Assembly (NCBI GenBank): GCA_038747545.1
Contig: JBCDJT010000010.1
Location: forward strand, 1-64,000
Length of the DNA: 64,000 bases
Origin: JBCCMF01 sp038747545
GTDB lineage: Bacteria > Bacteroidota > Rhodothermia > Rhodothermales > JBCCMF01
Reading direction: 5' to 3'
A model generated the notes under the pieces. It did not search any database. It was not told the origin of the DNA and saw nothing but the letters and a program-made list of their open reading frames with translations. Numbering within the stretch: position 1 is the first letter of the stretch; every line of letters begins with the position of its first letter. Both the position numbers and the translations under genes were made by a program. Positions 42,147 through 50,706 of the stretch are shown piece after piece.

Positions 42147-42854
42147 CTAGTCGGCGTCGACGAAGTGGTAGCCCATGCCGCGCTTGGTGCGGATGAAATG
42201 CGGCGCCGCCGGGTCGCGCTCGATCTTGCCGCGCAGCCGGTTGATGTGCGAGTTGACGGTGTGGCTGTACCCGTCGTAGTGGTAGCCCCACACCGCGTCG
42301 AGCAGCTCCTGCCGCGTGTACACCCGCCCCGGATGTTGCGCAAACAGCAGCAGCAGGTCCCACTCCTTGGCCGTCAGCTCGATGTCTTTCGAGCCGAGCG
42401 TGACGCGCCGCTTCTCGCGGTCAATGGTCAGATCGCCAAACGTGAGCGTGACCATCTGGTCTGATGCACTCCCGGCGTCGTTGGCCGAGCGGCGGAGCAG
42501 CGCTTTGACGCGGGCCAGCACTTCGCGGATGCTGAATGGCTTGGTGACGTAGTCGTCGGCGCCCAGTTCGAGGCCGAGCACCTTGTCGAACTCTTCCGAG
42601 CGGGAGGTGAGCATCAGGATGGGCACGTCGAGGCCCTTGGCGCGGACGGCGCGGCAGATGTCGAAGCCATCGCTGCCGGGCAGCATGATGTCGAGGATCA
42701 GCAGGTCGTAGCGGCCCGAGCAGGCGGCATGGAGGCCCGCTGTGCCGTCGTGGATGAGTTCAGCGCGGTAATGCGCGTCGGTGAGGTGCAGGTCGAGCAG
42801 CGCGGCGAGTTCGCGGTCGTCTTCTACGACGAGGACGTTGGAGGCAGCAGCCAT
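42147..42854 (-). CDS. Orphan response regulator, OmpR family
   Basis: 235 aa. Receiver with E-D-D (11-13), phospho-acceptor Asp55 in L-I-L-D-I-M-L-P and Lys105 in T-K-P-F. The winged helix has L-T-A-K-E-W-D-L-L and Y-S-H-T-V-N-S-H-I-N-R-L-R-G-K-I. All catalytic residues are present, so it should be phosphorylated, but no kinase gene is adjacent; neighbours are an antiporter and a lipoprotein. Its partner may be one of the orphan kinases at 49-53 kb or lie outside the window. A full TAnnTTTG box is about 82 bases upstream. Confidence 0.93.
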   Translation of the reverse strand: MAAASNVLVVEDDRELAALLDLHLTDAHYRAELIHDGTAGLHAACSGRYDLLILDIMLPGSDGFDICRAVRAKGLDVPILMLTSRSEEFDKVLGLELGADDYVTKPFSIREVLARVKALLRRSANDAGSASDQMVTLTFGDLTIDREKRRVTLGSKDIELTAKEWDLLLLFAQHPGRVYTRQELLDAVWGYHYDGYSHTVNSHINRLRGKIERDPAAPHFIRTKRGMGYHFVDAD

Positions 42855-42935
42855 GCGAGGGCGTTCGGCAAACGATCAGGGAAACCGTACGGGTTGAGTG
42901 TGCCGCGTCGAGTGCGCGTTACACAACCGGGCGGG

Positions 42936-42943
42936 CAAATCTA
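42936..42943 (-). promoter_or_regulatory. TAnnTTTG -7 box of the orphan OmpR-type regulator
   Basis: Minus-strand TAGATTTG, an exact match to the Bacteroidota -7 consensus, about 82 bases before ATG 42854. Confidence 0.45.
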
Positions 42944-43043
42944 CATCGGTCACCCGTAGCAAGCCACCTTACCGCGCCCGGAACTCAGCGCGGCCAGTAG
43001 CACGTAAGCGCGCGTCCACCTTACCTCTGCTCGGCCCGCCATT

Positions 43044-43661
43044 GTGCCCATCCGTTTCGTCCTCTTCCTGATGCTCGTCCCGCTGGCCGGCTGCGCTCGG
43101 TTCACGGCCTCACAGGAGCTGTTGATTGAGGACGCCATCGCTCTGAGCAACGCTACCGTTGCCGACTCGCTCTTCGGCAGCATCGTGCTGCACATGGGCG
43201 AGGCGGATGAGATCGCGTGGGGCCGCCAGCGGGTGCGCCGGATGCCAGCTCGCGCCCGCACTCAGCCGACGCGCTGGCTGCTGAACGAGATCCAAACTAA
43301 CGGTGTACTCGACTTGGGCGACCTGCGGCCGTGGAAGAAGCACGCGCCCATCGCGGCGCTCACGTCGCCCTGCGAGCCCAACACGCAGCTCAACCTGCTG
43401 CAGCTCGACCGCGATGTGTTCGCCCTGGCAGGCACGCTGGTCCATGAGCGGACGCACGCGCTGTGCGTGACGCACCCTCGGTCGCAGAAGCGCCTCGACA
43501 ACATCTGCGACCCGGCCTACGTCTTCGGCGACCTCACCGAGACGCTCGCTCGCCACCGCGACGCCGATGCTCGACTACGTGTCCTCCGCCCGCTCTGCCC
43601 CGCCCTCTGCCAGCGCCTCTACGACGCCGACGTCGTCTTTGCGTGTACGCCGCCGGAGTAG
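43044..43661 (+). CDS. Lipoprotein with HExxH motif, putative zinc metallopeptidase
   Basis: 205 aa, GTG start, lipobox P-L-A-G-C (Cys17). The segment A-G-T-L-V-H-E-R-T-H-A-L-C has the zinc-binding H-E-x-x-H (His134, Glu135, His138). A third ligand may be a Glu around residue 165 in F-G-D-L-T-E-T-L-A-R-H, which recalls the gluzincin arrangement. Six further Cys residues (110, 141 and later) could form disulfides. The overall family was not recognised. It faces the orphan NtrC-type gene across a shared hairpin terminator. It is probably anchored to the outer or inner membrane on the periplasmic side. Confidence 0.72.
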   Translation: MPIRFVLFLMLVPLAGCARFTASQELLIEDAIALSNATVADSLFGSIVLHMGEADEIAWGRQRVRRMPARARTQPTRWLLNEIQTNGVLDLGDLRPWKKHAPIAALTSPCEPNTQLNLLQLDRDVFALAGTLVHERTHALCVTHPRSQKRLDNICDPAYVFGDLTETLARHRDADARLRVLRPLCPALCQRLYDADVVFACTPPE

Positions 43662-43729
43662 TACGATGTGATGCCCGAAAGCACAGGCTCATTCCGCAAA
43701 CGCACCCCTACCCGTCTGGCAAAACATGC

Positions 43730-43756
43730 CCCCTCTCCTATGAGCCAGGAGAGGGG
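43730..43756. terminator. Bidirectional hairpin between convergent genes
   Basis: A perfect 10-bp stem, CCCCTCTCCT with AGGAGAGGGG, around a 7-base loop. It lies between the lipoprotein gene (plus) and the NtrC-type gene (minus). T-runs are weak on both sides. Confidence 0.65.
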
Positions 43757-43864
43757 ACTTTGGAACATGCAGGGATGGTAGATCGGGGATGGTTGTGATT
43801 ACTGTATGACGCGACGAGACCACAGAATCCGAAAGCGCGCAGCGCGTCCGAGCCGCGAACCCCG

Positions 43865-45259
43865 TCACGCCGCGAGGCGGGCGTCCAGGTCGTAGCGTTT
43901 GCGCTTTTCCCAGAGCGTCTTCTTCGAGATGCCCAGCTGCTCGGCCACATCGGCGTAGCTCTGGGTAGAGTGCTGCAGCGTGTGGAGGATGTACTCGCGC
44001 TCCACGTCTTCTAGGGTCGCGCCTGCGCGGTGCCTGAAGGCGCCCTCAGGCGTTGCGCCAAGCGCTTCGACCTGAGTCCATACCAGTTGGTCGGCATCGA
44101 GGCTAGGCGTGCGCGAGAAGATGATGGCGCGCTCCAGCACGTTGCGCAGCTCGCGGACGTTGCCTGGCCAGGTGTGCGCCAGCAGCTTCCGCTCGGCAGC
44201 TTCCGTGAAGGTGGGCGCGGCGCGGCGGTAGTCGCGGGCGAGGTCGGCTGCAATGGTGCGGGCGATGTCGAGCACGTCGTCGCCCATCTCGCGGAGGGCA
44301 GGCAGGTGCAGGCTTACCACGTTGATGCGGTAGAAGAGGTCTTTGCGGAACGCCTTCTCGGCCACGCGCGCTTCCAGCGGTGCGTTTGTGGCGCACAGGA
44401 TGCGCGTCGTCACGCGGAGATCGTCCACGCCGCCCAGGCGCCGGAAGGTGCGGCTCTCCAGGAAGGACAGCATCTTCGCCTGCAGCGCAGGGCTCATCGA
44501 GTCGATCTCGTCGAGGAAGACGGTGCCACCGTCCGCCACCTCTAGCAAGCCAGGCTTGGCCGAGCGCGCATCGGTGAACGCGCCTTTCTCGTAGCCAAAC
44601 AGTTCGGCCTCCAGCAGATTCTCGGGCAGCGCAGCGCAGTTGATGTCCACGAAACGCCCGGCGTTGTAGGCCGAGTTGTAATGAATCGTCTTGGCCACCA
44701 AGTTCTTGCCCGTCCCCGTCTCGCCACGGATGAGCACGATGGTGTTGGGAATGTGCCGCAGCGTCTCAATCACCGCGCGCGCCTCGTCAATCTTGTCGCT
44801 GCTGCCCAGGATGCCGCCGATGGGATACGGCGTGCCCTTGGACGTGGCAGAAGGGGCTGCAGAGACGCCAGCCTCCTCGGCAGGGGCCTGCTCATACAGG
44901 TCGATGGCTTTTCGGACGAGCGCCCGCATCTCCTCCATGTTGACCGGCTTCTGGAGGTAATGAAACGCCCCCAGCTGCATCGCCTCCACCGCCGACTTCA
45001 CCGACGAGTTCGCCGTGATGATGATCACAGGGATCTGCTCGCCGTCGGCCTTGAGCGTTTCGATGAGTTCCACGCCGCTCAGCCCGGGCATCATCAGGTC
45101 GGCGAGGATCACATCGGGTTTGTGCCCCGACCGGATGGCCCTGAGCATGCCATCGGGGTGGACGAACGACGTGGCGTTGAAGCCCGTCCGGCGCAAGAGC
45201 CGCACGAACATATCGCCAATCTTGGGCTCGTCGTCAACGATGTAAACGGTGTGCTTCAC
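43865..45259 (-). CDS. NtrC-family sigma-54-type response regulator with GAFTDA loop
   Basis: 464 aa from GTG 45259 (the frame reaches 45310 but the receiver starts here). Receiver: D-D-E (9-11), Asp54, Lys104. AAA+ domain: Walker A G-E-T-G-T-G-K-N (179-186), sigma-54 contact loop G-A-F-T-D-A (226-231) instead of the classic G-A-F-T-G-A, Walker B F-L-D-E-I-D (248-253), arginine fingers in F-R-K-D-L-F-Y-R-I-N. C-terminal Fis-type HTH (Y-A-D-V-A-E-Q-L-G-I-S-K-K-T-L-W-E-K-R). The Asp in the contact loop occurs in some members and may weaken sigma-54 activation. No kinase gene is adjacent. Confidence 0.93.
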   Translation of the reverse strand: MKHTVYIVDDEPKIGDMFVRLLRRTGFNATSFVHPDGMLRAIRSGHKPDVILADLMMPGLSGVELIETLKADGEQIPVIIITANSSVKSAVEAMQLGAFHYLQKPVNMEEMRALVRKAIDLYEQAPAEEAGVSAAPSATSKGTPYPIGGILGSSDKIDEARAVIETLRHIPNTIVLIRGETGTGKNLVAKTIHYNSAYNAGRFVDINCAALPENLLEAELFGYEKGAFTDARSAKPGLLEVADGGTVFLDEIDSMSPALQAKMLSFLESRTFRRLGGVDDLRVTTRILCATNAPLEARVAEKAFRKDLFYRINVVSLHLPALREMGDDVLDIARTIAADLARDYRRAAPTFTEAAERKLLAHTWPGNVRELRNVLERAIIFSRTPSLDADQLVWTQVEALGATPEGAFRHRAGATLEDVEREYILHTLQHSTQSYADVAEQLGISKKTLWEKRKRYDLDARLAA

Positions 45260-45606
45260 AAGTGGGTGGGGTGTTGAGTGCAATACACGCCGCCGGATGC
45301 TGGAAAACATTGCCCGACCACGCGTGGACCCAGCAGGAGCGCAGCAGGCCTGCCAGGATGCGACTTCGGGGCATGAAGGGCTCGTTTCTCAGCGTTTGGA
45401 GCTAGCAGCATGCGTTTGATGCACAGTGGGGTAGAGGGGTGAACCGCTGCGACTGGGACCGATGACGCGGCGGTACCGTAGCCTACTGCACTTGGTGTGC
45501 CAAACTGATGGCTTGGGGTGTTGGCGTTGTGCGTACGCTTCATCCGCTAGGCACGAGGTGGCGTGCTATCTTGCGGCGCTGGTCCCCTTGTCTCACTTCT
45601 CTCGGT
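45260..45606. promoter_or_regulatory. Divergent non-coding region between NtrC-type and BtuF-like genes
   Basis: No gene is supported; short frames lack any family feature. It contains the promoter box of the BtuF-like gene (45567-45574) and should hold that of the NtrC-type gene. I looked for the cobalamin riboswitch B12 box and did not find it. Short GC-rich inverted repeats such as GCAGGCCTGC-like sequence near 45343 are present but not impressive. Confidence 0.35.
45567..45574 (+). promoter_or_regulatory. TAnnTT-type -7 box of the BtuF-like gene
   Basis: TATCTTGC, 33 bases before ATG 45607, the same octamer as the OmpA box. Confidence 0.5.
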
Positions 45607-46485
45607 ATGCGTGTCCTTCTCCTCTTATGCCTCCTTGCCTCAGGGTGCGCCGTCTCCTCCTCAGATACCACGCGGACCATCACGGATGACCTCGGCCGCA
45701 CCGTTGCGCTCCCCGACTCGGTCAGCCGCATCCTGACGCTCGCGCCTAGCCTGACCGAACTCGTCTACGCGATCGGCGCGGGCGATCGCCTCGTCGGCGC
45801 CAGCCAGATCGACGACTACCCGCCTGAGGTCACCGAGCTGCCGAAGTTCTCTACCTACCCGATGGCGCACGAGCAGATCGCTGCGCTGCGCCCGCAGCTC
45901 GTACTCGCCACCGATCAGATCAACAAGACGACCGATGCTGAGGTGCTGGAGGGCGTAGGCATTCCCACAGCGTTCCTCTCGTTCAAGACGCTGGCCGACG
46001 TGAGCGAAGCCGCCCGAAAGATGGGCGGCTGGATCGGTGTTGAGGCAACCGCCGTGGCCTTCGCCGACGCGTTCGACGCGCAGCTCGCGGCCGCGGCTAG
46101 CCGCACCGACACCATTGCCGCTCGCCCCACCGTCCTGGTGCTCATCGGTGAGCAACCGCTCTACAGCTTTGGCTCGGGCAGCTACATCCAGACGCTTGTG
46201 GCTTTGGCCGGTGGCACCAGCATCACTGCGGATCTGCCCACCGCCAACCCGATCCTCAGTGCAGAGTTTGTGGTCACACAGCCGCCAGACGTCATCGTGA
46301 TGAGCGCGCCGCCGCCTTACGACCCCGCCATCCTACTGACGGTCCAGCCCTCATTTCGCCGCCTCCCTGCCATCGAAAACGGGCGCGTCTACGCCATCGC
46401 CCCCGACTTGCTGAGCCGTCCTGGCCCACGCTTGCTTGAGGCACTAGCCCAGCTCACTACCTACCTGCACCCCGATCGGCAATAG
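45607..46485 (+). CDS. BtuF-like periplasmic binding lipoprotein (cobalamin or Fe-siderophore type)
   Basis: 292 aa from ATG 45607 with lipobox L-A-S-G-C (Cys14). Class III binding-protein fold: D-D-L-G-R-T-V-A-L-P, I-L-T-L-A-P-S-L-T-E-L-V-Y-A-I-G-A-G-D-R-L-V-G, then L-R-P-Q-L-V-L-A and a long rigid helix before the second lobe (N-P-I-L-S-A-E-F-V, P-D-V-I-V-M-S). The A-P-S-x-T-E start is typical for BtuF. No permease or ATPase gene is next to it, and no cobalamin riboswitch is visible, so vitamin B12 is only the most likely ligand. Confidence 0.85.
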   Translation: MRVLLLLCLLASGCAVSSSDTTRTITDDLGRTVALPDSVSRILTLAPSLTELVYAIGAGDRLVGASQIDDYPPEVTELPKFSTYPMAHEQIAALRPQLVLATDQINKTTDAEVLEGVGIPTAFLSFKTLADVSEAARKMGGWIGVEATAVAFADAFDAQLAAAASRTDTIAARPTVLVLIGEQPLYSFGSGSYIQTLVALAGGTSITADLPTANPILSAEFVVTQPPDVIVMSAPPPYDPAILLTVQPSFRRLPAIENGRVYAIAPDLLSRPGPRLLEALAQLTTYLHPDRQ

Positions 46486-46513
46486 ATTCACCACACGATC
46501 CTTCGTGGTGATT
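46486..46513. terminator. Imperfect hairpin after the BtuF-like gene
   Basis: TTCACCACACGA pairs imperfectly (two-base bulge) with TCGTGGTGA, followed by TTT on the plus strand. It starts directly after the stop codon. Confidence 0.4.
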
Positions 46514-46625
46514 TAGCACAGCCCCGGCGTTTTATGCAACGTTGGGGTAAACATATCCAAGGAGAGGCCGTACCAATTTTCAGTTTGGATTGAAAGTTTG
46601 ATACGCTCCCCTCTCTGACGCCCGC

Positions 46626-47636
46626 ATGCCCTACGTTGACACTGACACGATGGCCCCACCGTCCTCGCTCTCCATGAAAGAGGTGCGCAGCTTCGTTGCT
46701 GACGACATGAAGGCGTTCAAACGCTACTTCCGCGAGTCCATGCGGTCGGATGTGGGGCTGCTGGACACGGTCACACAGTACGTGCTCCGGCAGAAGGGCA
46801 AGCAGATCCGGCCCATGCTGGTCATTCTCGCCGCCCAGACCTGCGGCCCCGTCACAGAGCGCACGTACCGGGCAGCAGCGCTTGTGGAATTGCTGCACAC
46901 GGCAACCCTCGTCCATGACGACGTGGTGGACGAGGCCGAGACGCGGCGCGGGCTGTTTTCGATCAACGCACTGTGGAAGAACAAAGTCGCGGTGCTGCTA
47001 GGCGACTTCTTCCTGAGCCGCGGCCTCCTGCTCTCGCTCGAGAATGAGGATTACAGCATGCTCCAAACCCTCTCCGACGCCGTGCGCCGCATGAGTGAGG
47101 GCGAACTGCTGCAGCTCGAGAAGTCGCGGCGCCTGGACATCGACGAGGCCACGTACACGCGCATCATCTCCGACAAGACCGCCTCGCTGATCGCCGCCTG
47201 CACGGCCTGTGGCGCGCTGAGCGTGACCGACGACGAGGAGACGGCCCAGCGCCTGAAGCAGCTCGGCGAAAAACTCGGGCTGGCGTTCCAGATTCGCGAC
47301 GACCTGTTCGACTTCGGCGTCAAGGACGTGGGCAAACCCATCGGCATCGACATCCAGGAGAAGAAGCTGACGCTGCCGCTGATCTACGCGCTGCGCGAGA
47401 CCGACAAGGCCACCCGCAAGCGCATCATGAAGATCATCCGCAAGTCGAAGAAGACCAAGGGCGACATCCGCACGGTCTCGGCGTTTGCGTTTGAGGCAGG
47501 CGGCATCGACTATGCACGGCGCGCGATGCAAGCCTACGCTAGCGAGGCGCGGGCGCTGCTGGAGCCGTTCGAGGACTCGATGGCCAAGGCCGCGCTCAAC
47601 GGCATCATCGACTACACGGTGCAGCGCGGGAAGTAG
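46626..47636 (+). CDS. Polyprenyl diphosphate synthase (long-chain, IspB-like)
   Basis: 336 aa. Both Asp-rich motifs are present: D-D-V-V-D in L-V-H-D-D-V-V-D-E-A-E-T-R-R-G, and R-D-D-L-F-D-F with Q-I ahead. G-K-Q-I-R-P-M-L binds isopentenyl diphosphate. Small residues before the first motif (H-T-A-T-L-V-H) fit long chain products, as in octaprenyl or heptaprenyl synthases for quinone side chains. ATG 46650 is an alternative start. No quinone gene is adjacent. It seems to be transcribed alone. Confidence 0.95.
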   Translation: MPYVDTDTMAPPSSLSMKEVRSFVADDMKAFKRYFRESMRSDVGLLDTVTQYVLRQKGKQIRPMLVILAAQTCGPVTERTYRAAALVELLHTATLVHDDVVDEAETRRGLFSINALWKNKVAVLLGDFFLSRGLLLSLENEDYSMLQTLSDAVRRMSEGELLQLEKSRRLDIDEATYTRIISDKTASLIAACTACGALSVTDDEETAQRLKQLGEKLGLAFQIRDDLFDFGVKDVGKPIGIDIQEKKLTLPLIYALRETDKATRKRIMKIIRKSKKTKGDIRTVSAFAFEAGGIDYARRAMQAYASEARALLEPFEDSMAKAALNGIIDYTVQRGK

Positions 47637-47673
47637 ATTCGGTGAAGGCTACCGGGTAGGCCTGCGTTTCTGT

Positions 47674-47681
47674 TACCTTAA
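47674..47681 (+). promoter_or_regulatory. TAnnTT-type -7 box of the MBL-fold gene
   Basis: TACCTTAA, 36 bases before ATG 47717. Confidence 0.4.
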
Positions 47682-47716
47682 CGCGCTTTTTCACCCGTCT
47701 CCGCCTTCATTCTGCC

Positions 47717-48493
47717 ATGCCAACCCTGCACCTGCTGGGCACCGGCGCCGCGCTCAGCGAGCCGCACCGCACCACCACCATGCTCGCCTTCGCCGACCAG
47801 GGCGAGACGATCCTCGTCGACTGCGGCGGCGATGTGCTGCAGCGCGTGCAACAGGCAGGCCTCGACTTCGACAGCATCCACGGGCTCATCATCACGCACG
47901 AGCACCCGGACCACGTCAGCGGCTTCCCCCTCTTCATGGAGAAGCTCTGGCTTTACAAGCGCCAGAAGCCCATCCACCTGTACGGCATCGCGCCCGCGCT
48001 GGAGCAAGCCCGACGGTGCTTCGCGGCGTTCGATACCTCGGGCTGGACAAACCTGATGCCGATGCACTGGCACACCGTGGGCGAGACCGAGAACGCGCTC
48101 GTGCTTGACACCCACGTGTGGCACATCCGCAGTACGCCCGTGGTGCATTCCGTCCCGACGGTTGGCCTGCGCGTTACCGCGAAGTCGAACCAGGCCTCGG
48201 TGGTGTACTCGTGCGATACCGAACCTGCCGACACGCTAGAGCGTCTCCTTCAGCCGGGCGATATGCTCGTCCATGAGGCCAACGGCCCGATCCGCAACCA
48301 CACCTCGGCGCAGCAAGCCGCTGCCCTTGCCGCACGCGGGCAGGCCCGCCAGCTGCTGCTCGTTCACCTCCCGCCGCAGCTCTCCGATGCCGACTTGCAG
48401 GAAGCACGAGCCGTCTTTCCCGACACGGCGTGGGGCGAAGAACTCGGCAAGCATGTACTCGCCCCCACCCCACAGATCGCGCTCTCGGCTTAA
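47717..48493 (+). CDS. MBL-fold metallohydrolase, RNase Z-like
   Basis: 258 aa. L-H-L-L-G-T-G-A-A-L-S opens the fold as in RNase Z/AtsA-type proteins. Metal motif I-I-T-H-E-H-P-D-H (His61, His63, Asp65, His66), later V-V-H-S-V-P-T-V-G, S-C-D-T-E-P-A and H-L-P-P. It is shorter than true tRNase Z and lacks the exosite arm, so it is more likely a phosphodiesterase or other hydrolase of the family. Cytoplasmic; no operon partner is clear, though the RedB-like gene follows 54 bases later. Confidence 0.9.
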   Translation: MPTLHLLGTGAALSEPHRTTTMLAFADQGETILVDCGGDVLQRVQQAGLDFDSIHGLIITHEHPDHVSGFPLFMEKLWLYKRQKPIHLYGIAPALEQARRCFAAFDTSGWTNLMPMHWHTVGETENALVLDTHVWHIRSTPVVHSVPTVGLRVTAKSNQASVVYSCDTEPADTLERLLQPGDMLVHEANGPIRNHTSAQQAAALAARGQARQLLLVHLPPQLSDADLQEARAVFPDTAWGEELGKHVLAPTPQIALSA

Positions 48494-48547
48494 CAGCCTC
48501 GGGCTTGGGCCCGATACTTCGGCGAAAGCAATCGCTGAAGTTTTGAG

Positions 48548-49156
48548 ATGGGAATACCACCAAAGACGATTGCGGTGGCCGTGGCCGTCGCGTGGGTAGG
48601 ATTTGTCGGAGCCGGATTCGCTGTGCTGGAACAGTACACAGCCGAGGCGGGCGCCTTCGGCACACCTGCCAGCGTGTGGCCCGACGCCACCACCCTGCCC
48701 GATCTCGACGGCGCGCCGCGCTTAATCGTCTTCGCGCATCCACACTGCCCGTGTACGCGGGCGTCGATCCGCGAGTTGGAGCGCCTGATGCGGCATGCAC
48801 AGCCATACCTCACCGCCGATGTGCTCTTCATCCAACCCGGTGACAGCAGTTGGGCCGCCTCCGACTTGTGGCGGATGGCGGAGGCCATTCCCGGCGTCCG
48901 TATCACGGCCGACCCGGGCGGGCAGGAGTCGCAGAAGTTCGGCATCATGACGTCTGGGCACGCCTCGCTCTACGCCGCCGATGGGTTGTTGCAGTTCAGC
49001 GGCGGCATCACACCCGCCCGTGGCCACGAAGGCGACAGCCGGGGCAAAACCGCGATCCTGGGCTACCTACAGCAGGAGGCAAGCGCCATATCCGACGCAA
49101 GCGCAGTTTTCGGCTGCTCGCTCCGCAATCCCGAACGCGCAGAGGTGCAGCCTTGA
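48548..49156 (+). CDS. RedB-like thioredoxin-fold membrane-anchored protein
   Basis: 202 aa. One N-terminal membrane helix (about 7-28) anchors it. The thioredoxin-like domain has L-I-V-F-A-H-P-H-C-P-C-T-R-A-S-I-R-E-L, a C-P-C site (Cys67, Cys69), then I-T-A-D-P-G-G-Q-E-S-Q-K-F-G and S-G-H-A-S-L-Y. The F-x-H-P-x-C-P-C pattern is that of proteins annotated as RedB. It should face the periplasm and handle redox or metal chemistry. Its last bases overlap the kinase start (TTGA), which links the two functionally. Confidence 0.78.
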   Translation: MGIPPKTIAVAVAVAWVGFVGAGFAVLEQYTAEAGAFGTPASVWPDATTLPDLDGAPRLIVFAHPHCPCTRASIRELERLMRHAQPYLTADVLFIQPGDSSWAASDLWRMAEAIPGVRITADPGGQESQKFGIMTSGHASLYAADGLLQFSGGITPARGHEGDSRGKTAILGYLQQEASAISDASAVFGCSLRNPERAEVQP

Positions 49157-50706
49157 AGTCAGTATTTGACGCCATCCCTGTCGACCCCGACCTGCGCACG
49201 CCAGCAAAGGAGACCTTTCAAGGCTTCATGGACGCCAATAACCGCCGTACGGATCGGCTGTTTGCCGTCTTCATGCCGCTGCAATGGCTGGCAACCATGG
49301 TCGCGGCGCTCGTCATCAGCCCGCGTACGTGGGCGGGTATGGAGAGCGCGCTGCACATCCACGTCTATGCGGCCATCTTCATCGGTGGAGCGCTGACGCT
49401 GATGCCCGTAGCGCTTGCGACCAAGCTGCCCGGCAAGCCCATCACGCGGCATACCATCGCGGTCGCCCAGCTGTTGATGTCGTCGCTGCTCATCCACCTG
49501 ACGGGGGGCCGCATCGAGACGCACTTCCACGTGTTTGGCTCACTCGCTTTCCTCGCGTTCTACCGCGACTGGCGCGTGCTGCTCACGGCCACGGTCGTTG
49601 TAGCCATGGATCACATGCTGCGCGGCTTCTTCTGGCCGGAGTCGGTATATGGGATTCTCAGCACCGACCTCACGTCGAGCCTTTGGCGCACGGTAGAGCA
49701 TTCAGGATGGGTCGTGTTCGAGGTCAGCGTGTTAGCCATCGGGTGCCGACGCGCGCTGCAGGACCAGTGGCGCATCGCCATCCAGCAAGCCAAGTTGGCT
49801 ACGCAGCAGCACGACTTGGCCGAAGCGTTCGAGGCGCTCAGGGTAGAGAAGGCGAGCGTCGATCAGAAGGTGGACGAGGCCGTGGCCGCGTCGGAAGCTG
49901 ACCGCCGTCGGCTGGCGTATCTCGTCGAGGAGCTGCACGTGGCTAAGGACAAAGCGGAAGCTGCCACCGAGGCCAAAAGCGCCTTCCTCGCCACCATGAG
50001 CCACGAGCTTCGCACGCCGATGAACGGCATCGTGGGCATGACGACGATGCTGGAGTATACCGAGCTGGACGACGAGCAAGCGGACTGCGTCGAGGTCATT
50101 GCCTCGTGCAGCGAGAGCCTCCTCACCGTCATCAACGACATCCTCGACTTCACCAAGCTGGATGCCGACCAGACAAACCTGTATGCCCATCCGGTTGCTG
50201 TGGATGAATGGCTTGAGGAGGTGACTGCGCCTATCCGAGCGAAGCTAGACGGCTCAGGCATCGACCTGTCTACCGATATAGCGCCTGATGTGCCGCGCGC
50301 CCTACTCACCGACGGCCCTCGCCTGGCTCAAGCCCTGGGCAACGTGCTCGACAACGCCGTCAAGTTTACGGCCGAGGGGCACATCGCCCTCGTCATTCAG
50401 CGCGCGGATGCCCCCCCTGCAGCCGTGGCAGGTGCCGTACCGCTCCAGTTCACCGTGTGCGATACGGGCATCGGCATTGCGCCCGAGCAGCAGGCCGACA
50501 TCTTCGACCCGTTCACGCAGGCCGACTCGTCGATGGCGCGTACCTACGAAGGCACAGGCCTCGGCTTGGCTATCGCCCGGCAGCTGGTCGAACGTTTGGG
50601 CGGGCGCATCTGGGTAGAGAGCGAACCCGGGCAGGGCAGCAGCTTCCACTTCACCATTCTGGCGCAGGCGGTTACGGCTGAGGCAGCGGTGCCCCTTGCG
50701 GCTTAG
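49153..50706 (+). CDS. Membrane sensor histidine kinase, coupled to the RedB-like gene
   Basis: 517 aa if TTG 49153 is used, which overlaps the previous stop as TTGA; ATG 49228 is the first Met and would give 492 aa. Five or six membrane helices (about 40-215) include E-T-H-F-H-V-F-G-S-L-A-F-L-A-F-Y-R-D-W, a recurring sensory membrane motif with His pairs. A coiled coil follows, then HisKA with S-H-E-L-R-T-P, N-box L-D-N-A-V-K-F-T, G1 D-T-G-I-G-I and G2 G-T-G-L-G-L-A-I-A. There is no receiver domain and no regulator gene nearby. The 3' end overlaps the convergent SGNH gene by 35 bases. Confidence 0.9.
   Translation: MKSVFDAIPVDPDLRTPAKETFQGFMDANNRRTDRLFAVFMPLQWLATMVAALVISPRTWAGMESALHIHVYAAIFIGGALTLMPVALATKLPGKPITRHTIAVAQLLMSSLLIHLTGGRIETHFHVFGSLAFLAFYRDWRVLLTATVVVAMDHMLRGFFWPESVYGILSTDLTSSLWRTVEHSGWVVFEVSVLAIGCRRALQDQWRIAIQQAKLATQQHDLAEAFEALRVEKASVDQKVDEAVAASEADRRRLAYLVEELHVAKDKAEAATEAKSAFLATMSHELRTPMNGIVGMTTMLEYTELDDEQADCVEVIASCSESLLTVINDILDFTKLDADQTNLYAHPVAVDEWLEEVTAPIRAKLDGSGIDLSTDIAPDVPRALLTDGPRLAQALGNVLDNAVKFTAEGHIALVIQRADAPPAAVAGAVPLQFTVCDTGIGIAPEQQADIFDPFTQADSSMARTYEGTGLGLAIARQLVERLGGRIWVESEPGQGSSFHFTILAQAVTAEAAVPLAA

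Noticed and set aside
45300..45606. Cobalamin riboswitch upstream of the BtuF-like gene
   Set aside because: I looked for the B12 box and conserved core; only scattered GGTGAA-like sequence is present, not the ordered elements.
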